A stretch of 64,000 bases of DNA, taken from contig NZ_QNUM01000005.1 in the NCBI RefSeq assembly GCF_003574655.1, positions 310,001-374,000 of the forward strand, in the 5' to 3' direction. Below, piece by piece: positions 39,258-49,804 of this stretch (position 1 is the first letter of the stretch; each line of letters opens with the position of its first letter). The notes below the pieces were generated by a model that did not search any database, was not told the origin of the DNA, and saw nothing but the letters and a program-made list of their open reading frames with translations. A program made the translations under genes and the position numbers. The stretch comes from Cohaesibacter haloalkalitolerans. GTDB taxonomy: Bacteria; Pseudomonadota; Alphaproteobacteria; Rhizobiales; Cohaesibacteraceae.

Positions 39258-40553
39258 CTATTGCGTTGGGAAGCTTGGGCGCTTGATGATCTCGTTGATC
39301 AGGGTGATCGCAGCCGCAATGCCGCCAATGGTGAACACCACACTGAGCAGGGAAGCGAAAGAACTGCCAAGCAGCAGAACATCATAATTGTTGTGCTGGG
39401 TGGCAAAGGTCATCAGCCCAACCAGTCCATGCGAGGCGCTACTGCCCGGAATCATCGGAATGCAGCCCGCAATCGCCAGCATGCTGCCGCCAGTGGGCAC
39501 ATAGACCGGCAACAGATAGAGCAGGCGGACATAAACCGTCACAGCAGCCGCTGCAAGTGTCGAGGACATGGCGAGCCCCCATTGCGCGTCCATGCCGAGG
39601 GTACGAACCGCCAGGGCAATGCCGCCGCCGATCGCCGTCCAGCCAACCGTGCGCCAACTGAAATTGAACAGGATGCCGAATCCTGCTGCCGCGATACCGC
39701 CAAAGATGATGTGATGCAGCAGCCCGTAGCTCAACAACGCGTCATTCGCTCCGAAGCGCATCAGAATGGAGCGGGAGAGGGCGACACCAACGGTGAGGAA
39801 GACAAGAATCATCATGACGGTGAGGGCGCGGGCGCTGCCAAGCGTTGGCGACCCTTCCATGATATCGGTCTGGGCATTCATCGAGGGGACGCCGGGTACG
39901 AGCAGCAGAACCGAAGAAAACATGGCCATTTCCGGTGTCGAACTGCCGAACAGCTGGGCTAAGAGACCGCCAATGGCGGAGGAGGCGAAGGCCACGATGG
40001 CAACCATGGCAAACAGGTTCTGTTTGTTAAGCACCATAAAATGCCGGATGGTCTGGCCGATGAACCCGGCAAACCAGATCGGCAGGAAGGCCGTGGCGTC
40101 AGTGCCAAGAAGCTGTCCAAAGGATGCGCAGGCAAGCCCGGTGGCGAGCGCAACGATGATCCAATGGTGCTTTGGCGTGATCTTTCGGAGGGTCTTTACT
40201 TCCTCGACAATGGTTTCCGGTTCCATGCCGCCTTGCGAAGCCCTGACGGCGAGCGCTCTTGCGGCATTGTTGAGCTGCAGGTTGACGCCGTGATGGCCGA
40301 CCTGCAGGAGGCGGCTGATGGTGTTGTCGCCACCACCACGCACCGTCAGGCTGATGGAGGCATAGCCGATGCGCACGGCAATGGTCTCAGCCCCAAGGCC
40401 GGATACCACCATTTCGATGCCATTGCGGACGACTTCGGCCTTTGCGCCGGATTCCATGAGAATGCAGCCGACATTCAGCGCAGCCATGGCGATTTTTTCA
40501 AGATGCCTGTGTCTGAGGCGAATCGGGTCTGGAGGAGAAGCGAGATCGGTCAT
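39258..40553 (-). CDS. Threonine/serine exporter family protein (ThrE, fused form)
   Basis: 431 residues from ATG 40553; the frame is open to 40682 without family support. The N-terminal half is the DUF1212/ThrE domain (LNVGCILMESGAKAEVVRNG, IGYASISLTVRGGG) followed by helices; the second half carries the DUF3815-like membrane part (VGWTAIGGGIALAVRTLGMD, IPMIPGSSASHGLVGLM). About ten membrane helices in total. Members export threonine and serine; a specific substrate is not shown. Monocistronic. Confidence 0.88.
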   Translation of the reverse strand: MTDLASPPDPIRLRHRHLEKIAMAALNVGCILMESGAKAEVVRNGIEMVVSGLGAETIAVRIGYASISLTVRGGGDNTISRLLQVGHHGVNLQLNNAARALAVRASQGGMEPETIVEEVKTLRKITPKHHWIIVALATGLACASFGQLLGTDATAFLPIWFAGFIGQTIRHFMVLNKQNLFAMVAIVAFASSAIGGLLAQLFGSSTPEMAMFSSVLLLVPGVPSMNAQTDIMEGSPTLGSARALTVMMILVFLTVGVALSRSILMRFGANDALLSYGLLHHIIFGGIAAAGFGILFNFSWRTVGWTAIGGGIALAVRTLGMDAQWGLAMSSTLAAAAVTVYVRLLYLLPVYVPTGGSMLAIAGCIPMIPGSSASHGLVGLMTFATQHNNYDVLLLGSSFASLLSVVFTIGGIAAAITLINEIIKRPSFPTQ

Positions 40554-40897
40554 TCTGGGTCTCTGTTCAAAGCCTGTTTTTCTGCCAATCGATGACAGCC
40601 TCGTCGGGGCCGACGATTTCCTCTGCGGCGAGAAAATCGCATGTCGCTTTTGTCTTGGCCCTGGTTCAACGAAGCCATGCATTACAGCTGGTCCAGTCGC
40701 TGCGTTACATGACTTCGTCTTGATCCCGTAAAGAGTATCACATTGCGGCTCTTGGCGGGAATGCCTCTGACTAACCCACCAGAAGAGGAAAATGCACCGG
40801 GAATGTTGCTTCGGCAGACCAACTAAAAATGCATAGCTACAGATTCTATGTAGCTATGCATGTATAGGTAACAGAGATTTGGGGTCAGAAATGCTGA
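40554..40897. other. Intergenic region between thrE-like and glpK genes
   Basis: 344 bases. It contains the glpK terminator (40825-40861) and the promoter side of the exporter gene. No gene seen. Confidence 0.6.
40825..40861 (-). terminator. Intrinsic terminator after glpK
   Basis: Perfect 13-bp AT-rich stem ATGCATAGCTACA (40829-40841) / TGTAGCTATGCAT (40849-40861), 7-nt loop, followed on the minus strand by TTTTTAG. It ends the glpR-glpD-glpK transcript. Confidence 0.8.
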
Positions 40898-42391
<1,494 letters not shown>

Positions 42392-42541
42392 GAACAGTTC
42401 GCCTCCTCCGCGAATGCTGAAACGATAAGTGATGAAATCTACGACCGGCCCAGTTGCAGGTCTAGTTGCAGGTAATGAGCAAGACAGCCCGAGGAGGGCA
42501 AGGCGGCCGGTTTTTCGATCGCTTGCCCAAATCCTATCGGG

Positions 42542-44047
42542 TTACTGGGCCTTCATAAAGGCATCGAGGGCGGAAATCTGATCCTGAGTGAAACTCAGGC
42601 CACATTTGGTGCGGCGAAACAGGACGTCCTCGGCGGTCATTGCCCATTCCCTATCGATGAGGTAGCGCACCTCGGCCTCGTAGAGGTCGGCACCGAAATG
42701 CTGCCCCAGTCCTTCTTTGGAGGTTACGCCTGCCAGAAGATCGCGTGCCAGCGTGCCATAGAGGCGCATCAGGCGATAGGCATGCTTGTCTTCAAGATAG
42801 GGGTGATCGGTCTTGAGCTTGGCCAGCAAGCTGTCGAAGTCCTCGCCGGCAAAGTCGCCACCGGGCAACGGGGCAACCTTGGTCCATTTCGGCTTGCGGG
42901 CTCCAAGCTTGTGTTCGATCTTCTTGACGACAGCCTCGGCCAGCTTGCGCGAGGTCGTGATCTTGCCGCCGAAGATGTGAATGATGGACTCATCGTGATC
43001 TTCGGGTTTCTGACGCAGGACATAGTCACGGGTTGCTTCCTGAGCGGCAGAGGCGCCGTCGTCATAGAGCGGACGAACACCCGAGAAGCTCCAGACAACA
43101 TCTTCGCGCGTTACCGGCTTCTGGAAATAGTCGCTGGCGGCATTGCAGAGATACAGCAGCTCCTCTTCCGTGGCCTGAATCTTGTCGGCGTTGAGATCGC
43201 CCTCGAAGTCATGGTCGGTTGTGCCGATGAGCGTGAAGTCTTCCTCGTATGGAATGGCAAAGACAATACGGCCGTCATTGTTCTGGAAGATGTAGCAGCG
43301 CTTGTGGTCGAACATCTTCTTGACGATCATGTGACTGCCCTGCACGAGGCGGACGTTGCGGTCATGTGGCGTGTTGAGCGCTTCGCCGATGACATGGTCG
43401 ACCCATGGCCCGGAGGCGTTGACGACCATTTTCGCCTTGTGCTCGGTTCTGGTGCCGTTGATCTGGTTTTCCGTCGTGATGGTCCAGAGGCCCTTGTCAT
43501 AGATGAGGGAGACAACCTTCTCGCGCACCAGAATGTCTGCGCCGCGCTTCTGGGCGTCCATGGCGTTGAGTACGACGAAGCGGGAGTCATTGACCCAGCA
43601 ATCGGAATATTCGAAGGCCTTGGTGAACAGTGGCTTCAGCGGTGCGGCTACCGGGTCGGTCTTCATGTTGATGTCTGCAGTTGCCGGCAGCTTCTTGCGA
43701 CCACCGATGTAGTCATAAAGGAACAGGCCGATCCGGATCAGCCATGCAGGCCGAATGCCGCCCTTGAAATAGGGCAGAACGAAGCGCAGCGGCCAGACGA
43801 TGTGCGGGGCATTGGCCCAGACCACTTCACGTTCCTTGAGGGCCTCTCGAACGAGGCGGAACTCGTAATATTCAAGATAGCGCAGCCCGCCATGAATGAG
43901 CTTGGTCGAGGCGGACGATGTCGCACTGGCCAGATCATGCATTTCCGCCAGCGTCACGCTGTAGCCGCGCCCCACCGCGTCACGCGCGATGCTGCAGCCG
44001 TTGATGCCGCCGCCTACGACGAAGATGTCCTTGACTTCGTTTGTCAT
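42542..44047 (-). CDS. glpD: Glycerol-3-phosphate dehydrogenase, aerobic
   Basis: 501 residues from the ATG at 44047, which overlaps the glpR stop (ATGA). FAD motif DIFVVGGGINGCSIARDAVG, then ATSSASTKLIHGGLRYLEYY, which is diagnostic for GlpD, and IFGGKITTSRKLAEAVV toward the C-terminus with the DAO_C domain. A peripheral membrane enzyme feeding electrons from glycerol-3-phosphate to quinone. Confidence 0.97.
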   Translation of the reverse strand: MTNEVKDIFVVGGGINGCSIARDAVGRGYSVTLAEMHDLASATSSASTKLIHGGLRYLEYYEFRLVREALKEREVVWANAPHIVWPLRFVLPYFKGGIRPAWLIRIGLFLYDYIGGRKKLPATADINMKTDPVAAPLKPLFTKAFEYSDCWVNDSRFVVLNAMDAQKRGADILVREKVVSLIYDKGLWTITTENQINGTRTEHKAKMVVNASGPWVDHVIGEALNTPHDRNVRLVQGSHMIVKKMFDHKRCYIFQNNDGRIVFAIPYEEDFTLIGTTDHDFEGDLNADKIQATEEELLYLCNAASDYFQKPVTREDVVWSFSGVRPLYDDGASAAQEATRDYVLRQKPEDHDESIIHIFGGKITTSRKLAEAVVKKIEHKLGARKPKWTKVAPLPGGDFAGEDFDSLLAKLKTDHPYLEDKHAYRLMRLYGTLARDLLAGVTSKEGLGQHFGADLYEAEVRYLIDREWAMTAEDVLFRRTKCGLSFTQDQISALDAFMKAQ

Positions 44048-44832
44048 TGTTCGTTCTCGCTCTTGTCTGGGGCTGCCACGATGATTTCGGTTCCTGCATC
44101 GTGGCAAATCGCCTGAATGTCTTCACTTGGCAGGGTGTCGGTCACGAAATAGTCCACGTCGGAGAGATGGCCTATGCGCACCGGTGCCGTGCGTTCGAAT
44201 TTCATGGAATCGGAAACTAGGATGGTCTTGCGGGCGTGCTGGAGGATCGCCTGCGCCACCCGAACCTCGCGGAAGTCATAGTCAAGCAGGGTTCCGTCCT
44301 CATCGATGGCTGAGGTGCCGATGATGGCGAAGTCCACCTTGAACTGGCGGATGAAGTCGACCGTTGCTTCGCCGACCAGACCGCCATCTTCCTTGCGCAG
44401 CATGCCGCCGGCAACAACCACCTCGGCGTTCGAGCCGGTGTGCATGATGTTGGCGACGTTGATGTTGTTGGTGATGACCATGAGGCTGTCATGGCGCACC
44501 AGCGCATGGGCGACCTGTTCGGTCGTGGTTCCGATGTTGATGATGAGAGAGGCGCTGTCCGGGATGAGGGCCGCTGTCGCCTTGCCGATGGAAGCCTTCT
44601 CGGCGGCTGCATGTTGGCGGCGGGCGGCATAAGCATAGTTGGCAACACCGGACGGGAAGATGGCCCCACCATGCACCCGCTCAAGCATTTCTCCGTCACA
44701 GAGAAAATTGAGATCCTTGCGGATGGTCTGCGGGGTGACATTGAAACTGGCAGCCAGACTGTCGACGTCAACACGGCCGTCTCGCTTGGCGATATCCAGA
44801 ATGTCCTTGTGGCGCGGAATCAGATTTTCCAT
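44044..44832 (-). CDS. glpR: DeoR-family repressor GlpR
   Basis: 262 residues from ATG 44832 with GGAGAG upstream (ATG 44850 is also possible; the frame runs further without support). N-terminal DeoR helix-turn-helix: ILDIAKRDGRVDVDSLAASF, NVTPQTIRKDLNFLCDGEML with the RVHGGAIFP wing. The C-terminal sugar-phosphate sensor has INIGTTTEQVAHAL and VVVAGGMLRKEDGGLVG. It likely represses this glp operon and responds to glycerol-3-phosphate. Repeated TTCGAA elements sit just upstream (separate entry). Confidence 0.93.
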   Translation of the reverse strand: MENLIPRHKDILDIAKRDGRVDVDSLAASFNVTPQTIRKDLNFLCDGEMLERVHGGAIFPSGVANYAYAARRQHAAAEKASIGKATAALIPDSASLIINIGTTTEQVAHALVRHDSLMVITNNINVANIMHTGSNAEVVVAGGMLRKEDGGLVGEATVDFIRQFKVDFAIIGTSAIDEDGTLLDYDFREVRVAQAILQHARKTILVSDSMKFERTAPVRIGHLSDVDYFVTDTLPSEDIQAICHDAGTEIIVAAPDKSENEQ

Positions 44833-44868
44833 GTCTCTCTCCAATGTCATCAGAAGATGCGCGTTTAG

Positions 44869-44912
44869 GTTCGAAATATCAAGATAAAAGTTCGAAATAA
44901 ACCTAAAACGAA
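44869..44912 (-). promoter_or_regulatory. Probable GlpR operator: repeated TTCGAA/TTTCG elements
   Basis: GTTCGAAATA occurs at 44869-44878 and again exactly 21 bases on at 44890-44899, followed by AAACGAAAC near 44906. On the minus strand this gives three TTTCG elements. A further GTTCGAA lies near 44972. DeoR-family repressors, including GlpR, recognise TTCG/CGAA elements, so autoregulation is likely. Confidence 0.6.
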
Positions 44913-45094
44913 ACTTATAGAGCAAAATCTGGCTGTAGACTTGAAGTGTGAGTAGGAGAAATTTTGAAAAGGTTCGAATCGTAGTTTCAAATGAACCCGC
45001 CGAAAAGCACCACCACCGCGTTGCAGTAAGACGGGAACCCGTGGGACACAAAATGGCCATGAGGAGGAGGGGAGAGGAAACCCTTGCGGAACAG

Positions 45095-45132
45095 ATCACG
45101 TCAGCATCAGAATTGTCCGATGCTGACGTGAT
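45095..45132. repeat. Perfect 14-bp inverted repeat
   Basis: ATCACGTCAGCATC (45095-45108) and GATGCTGACGTGAT (45119-45132), 10-nt loop. No T-run follows on either strand. Lies in the long region between glpR and the RND pump. Confidence 0.6.
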
Positions 45133-45318
45133 TGTCTTCCATTGCGGGCTTGTGGCCCGTTCCGGACAGGAACCCGGCTTCGTGGGTCTACGTGGGGACC
45201 GGGTTTTCCCAGGGCAGCCGAAACAGCCCTGAAAAGGTATGACTACAGTGCCTAGAGCTTGTCGCGTTCATTTGCATTCACTTGACTTGCTCTATCTATT
45301 TGTTTGGGCGCGAATTAT

Positions 45319-45348
45319 TTTCGTTAAATCGAGGTCGATTTAACGAAA
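45319..45348 (-). terminator. AT-rich palindrome after the RND gene, possible terminator
   Basis: Perfect 13-bp stem TTTCGTTAAATCG (45319-45331) / CGATTTAACGAAA (45336-45348), loop AGGT, 6 bases beyond the RND pump stop. The minus-strand tail ATAATTCG has few T, so this could also be a protein site. Confidence 0.45.
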
Positions 45349-45354
45349 CGCGCG

Positions 45355-48300
45355 CTAAATTGTCTCGCCACGCCGGAAGCGAACGCCATAGAAGATGGCG
45401 AACAGCACCGGAACGACGATAAGCGTCAGGACAGTTGCAGCAGCAAGGCCGAACATGATGGTCACGGCCAGCGAGTTGAAGAAGATATCTGTGATTAGTG
45501 GCACAAGGCCCAACACTGTGGTCAGTGCCGCCATGGTCACCGGCCGCAGGCGCGAAACTGCCGCCCGCGTGATGGAATCGTGAATCGATAGTCCATCCTC
45601 TTCGTTGAGCCGCTTGATCTCTTCGATGAGCACAATGCCGTTCTTGAGCAACATCCCCGACAGGGACAGGAACCCGATGAGTGCGGTGAAGCTGAACGGC
45701 AGATTGAAAAGCAGCAGACCAACCGTCACACCAATGATGGCAAGCGGAACCGTCATCCAGACCACAAGCGTCTGCTTGATCGAATTGAACAACAAAACCG
45801 TGATGGCAAACATGACCAGCACACCGAGCGGTACATTGGCAAAGACTGCCCCCGTCGCCTTGGTCTGGTTTTCATATTCGCCGCCCCAGCTGAGTTCATA
45901 ACCTTGCGGTAGTTCCAGCGCTTCGACCTTGCCTCTGAGGCGTTCAAACAGCGCCAGACTGGTGACGTTCGAATTGGGGTCGGCATCAGCCCAGACCTGA
46001 ATGGTGCGCTTTCTGTCACGCCGCATGATCAACGGGTCTTCCCAGGCCAGATCAATGAACTTGACCACCTGATCAATGCTGACATAACGGGAAAGAACAG
46101 AGCTGTAGACCTGAACGTCACCAAGTTGGTCGACACTGCTGCGCTCGCTGAGCGGCGGACGGATCACGATTGGCAGGATATCGGAGCCATCGCGCGCAGA
46201 AGCAATGGTCAGGCCATGGACATTCAACAGGATGGCGCGATCAATGTCCGCTTTGGTGATGCCAAGACGCCGCGCTTCCGCTTCGGCGAACTGTGGCCGC
46301 AGAACCTTGGTCCGTTCCTGCCAGTCGTGACGGATGTTCACTGCATCGGGATCATTGCGATAGATATCGATGACCTTGTCAGCCAACTGGCGCAACACCA
46401 CCGGGTTCGGGCCGGTGATCCGGGCGTCGATCTTGGCGCCTGCCGCTGTGCCGAGTTCGAAGCGGCTCGTTTTGACGAAGGCATAGGGTGCCGCCTCGTG
46501 CAATGCCTTGTCGAGCCATTGACGGACCTCCTGAATGTCGTCGAAATTCTTCACCTCGACAATGAACTGGCCATAGTTCGGATAAGTTCGCTCCGCCTTG
46601 TAGGTGAGCATGAAACGCTGGGCACCCGCACCGATGGTCGAGGTGATCTGCTTGATCTTGTCGTTCTTCTTCATGATCTCTTCGAGCCGGTCCATGTCTT
46701 CCATGGTGGCACGGATATCCGACCCTTGCGGCAGCCAGTAGTCGACGGTCAGCATTGGCAGCTTGGATGTCGGGAAGAAGGACTGACCGACAAATCCAAA
46801 GCCATAGATAGCCGCTGCCATGGCTCCGGCCATGATGATCATCGTGCCCCAGCGCCAGCGGAGCGAGAACAGCAGAAGCGCCTTGTAGATTTGGTAGACA
46901 AAGCCCTTGTAGGGGTCGATGGCCTCTTCACTTTCTTCCTGTTGCACCTGAGACTCGGAGAACATGACGGATGCAAGGAATGGTGTGAGGGTGATGGCGA
47001 GAATCCACGAGATCGTCAGCGAAATCATCAGGACCCAGAAAAGGGAGCCGGCATATTCCCCGGTGCTGTCTGGCGAGAGGCCAATTGGTGCGAAGGCGAC
47101 GATGGAGATGGCTGTCGCACCGAACAACGGCCAGACTGTCTGTGTGACAATGCGGTGGGCGGCCTTGACCTTGGTCAGTCCCTGTTTGAGCCCCACCAGA
47201 ATGCCATCGGTGATCACGATGGCATTGTCGACCAGCATGCCGAGCGCCAGAATCATCGAGCCGAGGGAAACCCGGTGGAGCGGCATGCCGATCAGCTTCA
47301 TCACAATCAGCGTGCCACAAATGGTCAGCAGCAGGATGACACTCATAAGGATGCCGGACCGCAACCCCATTGTGACCAGCAATACGACAATGACGATGAT
47401 GATCGATGCACCAAGGTTGATCAGGAAGTCGTTGATCGACGTTGTAACCTGCTCTGGCTGATTGTAGATCGTGTTGAGCTCGACACCAACCGGACGGCCG
47501 CTTTCCAGTTGCTGGAGGCGCTGGCTGACCAGATCACCGACCTCGGTGACGTTGACACCATCGGCAAAGGAAATGCCCACCGTCAGCGCCGGTTTGCCAT
47601 TGAAGCGATAGACGTGGCTGGGCGGGTCTGCATAATCGACCTTCACGTCGGCAATATCGGAAAGATAGACCACATCATCGCCGGCCTGTCCCAACAGGAT
47701 GTCCCTGATCTGGTCGACGTTGCTATAGTCGCCGGTGGAGCTGATACGGATATACTCGCTGCCAACCCGGATGCTGCCAGCATCGGTTACGATATTCTGG
47801 TTCTGCAACAACGCTGTCAGCGAAGCTACGGAAATATTGTGCGCGGCCAGCTTGGCACGGCTAATTTCAAGAATGATCTGCTTTTGCAGGGTGCCTTCAA
47901 TGGTCACCTTGCCCACGCCATCAACGAGCACCAGTTCACGCCGCAGATAGTCGGCATAATCACTCAGTTCCTGGTGGCTGTAGCCGTCGCCGGTGATCGC
48001 CATGTAGATGCCATAGACATCACCAAAGTCGTCGTTGATGACCGGGGGATAGGAGCCGGACGGCAGGGACGATTCCATGTCGTGGATCTTGCGACGCATT
48101 TCATCCCAGATCTGCCTCAACTCCGTACTGCGGTATTTGTCCTTCATCTCCACCGTTACCTGGCTGAGACCGGAAGAGGAAATGGAGGTGATATGCTTGA
48201 CATAAGGCAGTTGTTGCAGCGCCGTTTCAACCGGCAGGGTGACTTCCTCTTCCACTTCCATGGGAGAGGCTCCCGGATAGGCCGTAACGATGACGGCCTC

Positions 48301-48429
48301 CTTGATCGTGAACTCGGGATCTTCCAGCCGGCCCAGATTCATGTAGGCATAGATGCCGCCAGCAAGGAGCAGGAAGGTCATCATCCAGCTGAAGACTTTG
48401 TTCTCAATGGCGTAGTCGGTAAGTTTCAT
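45355..48429 (-). CDS. RND efflux transporter, inner-membrane pump
   Basis: 1024 residues from ATG 48429 (AGGAAG upstream). Twelve helices with two large periplasmic loops: KLTDYAIENKVFSWMMTFLL at the start, AYPGASPMEVEEEVTLPVET, the helix-4 motif LGSMILALGMLVDNAIVITD (Asp-Asn where AcrB has Asp-Asp), and SGMLLKNGIVLIEEI. It is nearest to the AcrB/HAE-type and VexF-like pumps and uses proton antiport; the substrate is unknown. The adaptor gene lies 101 bases upstream on the same strand. No outer-membrane TolC gene is present here. Confidence 0.95.
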   Translation of the reverse strand: MKLTDYAIENKVFSWMMTFLLLAGGIYAYMNLGRLEDPEFTIKEAVIVTAYPGASPMEVEEEVTLPVETALQQLPYVKHITSISSSGLSQVTVEMKDKYRSTELRQIWDEMRRKIHDMESSLPSGSYPPVINDDFGDVYGIYMAITGDGYSHQELSDYADYLRRELVLVDGVGKVTIEGTLQKQIILEISRAKLAAHNISVASLTALLQNQNIVTDAGSIRVGSEYIRISSTGDYSNVDQIRDILLGQAGDDVVYLSDIADVKVDYADPPSHVYRFNGKPALTVGISFADGVNVTEVGDLVSQRLQQLESGRPVGVELNTIYNQPEQVTTSINDFLINLGASIIIVIVVLLVTMGLRSGILMSVILLLTICGTLIVMKLIGMPLHRVSLGSMILALGMLVDNAIVITDGILVGLKQGLTKVKAAHRIVTQTVWPLFGATAISIVAFAPIGLSPDSTGEYAGSLFWVLMISLTISWILAITLTPFLASVMFSESQVQQEESEEAIDPYKGFVYQIYKALLLFSLRWRWGTMIIMAGAMAAAIYGFGFVGQSFFPTSKLPMLTVDYWLPQGSDIRATMEDMDRLEEIMKKNDKIKQITSTIGAGAQRFMLTYKAERTYPNYGQFIVEVKNFDDIQEVRQWLDKALHEAAPYAFVKTSRFELGTAAGAKIDARITGPNPVVLRQLADKVIDIYRNDPDAVNIRHDWQERTKVLRPQFAEAEARRLGITKADIDRAILLNVHGLTIASARDGSDILPIVIRPPLSERSSVDQLGDVQVYSSVLSRYVSIDQVVKFIDLAWEDPLIMRRDRKRTIQVWADADPNSNVTSLALFERLRGKVEALELPQGYELSWGGEYENQTKATGAVFANVPLGVLVMFAITVLLFNSIKQTLVVWMTVPLAIIGVTVGLLLFNLPFSFTALIGFLSLSGMLLKNGIVLIEEIKRLNEEDGLSIHDSITRAAVSRLRPVTMAALTTVLGLVPLITDIFFNSLAVTIMFGLAAATVLTLIVVPVLFAIFYGVRFRRGETI

Positions 48430-48530
48430 TGCTGTCTTCCTGACGCATCCCCGCAACGGGCATCAAATACCGGGACGCACTTGCACGAAAAGAATGGACA
48501 ATCGGAACGGCCCCGAAAGGCTGGGCAGGA

Positions 48531-49628
48531 TCAGAGCCCGCCTTCCTTCTTGAAGGGACGAACCTTCAGGCCTTCGGTAACGTAGGAAACTCCGATTGCG
48601 ATCACCTTGTCGCCATCCTTCAAGCCATCCGAAACCCGGATGCTGCCATCCTGAATCCCGTAAACCTTCACCTCGGTCTTGTGAGCCTCGCTCTTCTCGT
48701 CAAGCTTCCAGACCCAGCGTTTGCCGTCCTGCTCAAACACGGCTTCGAGAGGAATCAGCACACCACCATCGTCGCTGTTGGACAAAAGCTCTGCCAGATT
48801 GAGGCTTGCCGTCACGCTCATGCCGGAAAAGACCGTCAGATCGGCCGGACGAGGCATGGTGACTGTCACCGCATAGGAGCGGGTCACACTGTCCGGAATG
48901 GTGTCGATTTCCTTGTATTGGGCTGGATAGCTCTTGCCGGGAAGGGCATCGAACTCGATGTTGAGCGTTGGCTTGATGGCCAGTTTCTTCGGGTTGAACC
49001 GTAGGAACAGTTTTTCAGGCACGTTGAACACCACGTCAATATTATTGGTGCCTTCGAATTGCACGATCTGCATCCCGGCCGAAACGGTCTGGTAGCGCTC
49101 GACATAGGTCTTGGCAACGAGGCCATCGAAGGGTGCCGTAAGGCTGGTGTAATCAACATTGTCACGGGCCGACTTCAAAGCAGCCTCGGCTAACTGGAAG
49201 GTCGAGCGAGCGGCGTCCAACGTCGACTTGGCCACGTGGTCCTGTTCAAACAACTTCTGAGCCCGCTCCAGGCTGATCTTGGCAAGGTCAAAATCAGCCT
49301 GCCTTGCATCAACAACATTGTGATAGGGCGTATCATCCAGCTGGGCAATCAGTGAGCCTTTGGGAAGGACCTGACCGGCATGAACAGGGAAGTCTTCGAT
49401 CTGTCCATCAACCCGGAAGGAAAGAATGGCTTTGCGTGACGCCTTGGTCACACCGGGAAAGGCCTTGGGAAGGCTGAGGGCAACCTGATGCGCGGTCGCA
49501 ATCTTGGCCGGGCGAGCGGACGCATCTTCAATTGCTGTTTCATTGGCATCGGCAGAAGAAAACACATCGCTGTTGCATCCGGACAGCATGAGAGCCATCA
49601 GGCCGAGTAGCACGAGATTTTTTGTCAT
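48531..49628 (-). CDS. RND efflux adaptor lipoprotein (membrane fusion protein)
   Basis: 365 residues with a signal and lipobox MLSGC. HlyD/AcrA layout: lipoyl half VDGQIEDFPVHAGQVLPKGS, a helical hairpin (DFDLAKISLERAQKLFEQDH to AEAALKSARDNVDY), second lipoyl half LTAPFDGLVAKTYVERYQTV, then beta-barrel and membrane-proximal domains. It joins the pump to an outer-membrane channel. First gene of the pump unit, divergent from the tetR-type gene. Confidence 0.94.
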   Translation of the reverse strand: MTKNLVLLGLMALMLSGCNSDVFSSADANETAIEDASARPAKIATAHQVALSLPKAFPGVTKASRKAILSFRVDGQIEDFPVHAGQVLPKGSLIAQLDDTPYHNVVDARQADFDLAKISLERAQKLFEQDHVAKSTLDAARSTFQLAEAALKSARDNVDYTSLTAPFDGLVAKTYVERYQTVSAGMQIVQFEGTNNIDVVFNVPEKLFLRFNPKKLAIKPTLNIEFDALPGKSYPAQYKEIDTIPDSVTRSYAVTVTMPRPADLTVFSGMSVTASLNLAELLSNSDDGGVLIPLEAVFEQDGKRWVWKLDEKSEAHKTEVKVYGIQDGSIRVSDGLKDGDKVIAIGVSYVTEGLKVRPFKKEGGL

Positions 49629-49695
49629 TGACCAAACCGGGAGTGAGTTAGCGCGTACTTATGGCGCATTGAAAAATTTTGCCGTTCGTGGATTA

Positions 49696-49719
49696 TATAT
49701 ACATTCGTGTATGAATAAA
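49696..49719. promoter_or_regulatory. AcrR-like operator between adaptor and tetR genes
   Basis: A 24-bp imperfect palindrome centred on ATACATTCGTGTAT (49699-49712). It closely resembles the E. coli AcrR operator core ACATTTGTGAATGT. It sits 68 bases before the adaptor start and before the divergent TetR-family gene, so the repressor probably controls both promoters from here. Confidence 0.65.
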
Positions 49720-49804
49720 TGCAAAGTGGAAATGTCGCCCTATAACTGCTATGCACCTCTTAGGGAGGATTGAGGTTAACAGACGCGTTTCATGGACAAA
49801 GACA

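Larger units (their letters stand above)
44833..45354. other. Non-coding region upstream of glpR
   Basis: 522 bases. The left end holds glpR operator-like repeats. The rest has a perfect 14-bp inverted repeat (45095-45132), a shorter AACCCGG/CCGGGTT pair (45171-45177 and 45199-45205) and a 13-bp palindromic hairpin next to the RND gene (45319-45348). No supported gene. Confidence 0.6.

Noticed and set aside
45171-45205. AACCCGG/CCGGGTT hairpin followed by TT
   Set aside because: Only 7 bp with a 21-nt loop and no gene before it on the plus strand; not called as a terminator.
44948-45232. 94-codon plus-strand frame upstream of glpR
   Set aside because: Low-complexity basic translation that crosses the perfect inverted repeat; no ribosome site of note.
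46126-48585. Long plus-strand open frame opposite the RND pump gene
   Set aside because: It is the antisense of a clearly recognised RND transporter, and its translation is rich in Asp/His/Arg/Gln without any domain pattern.
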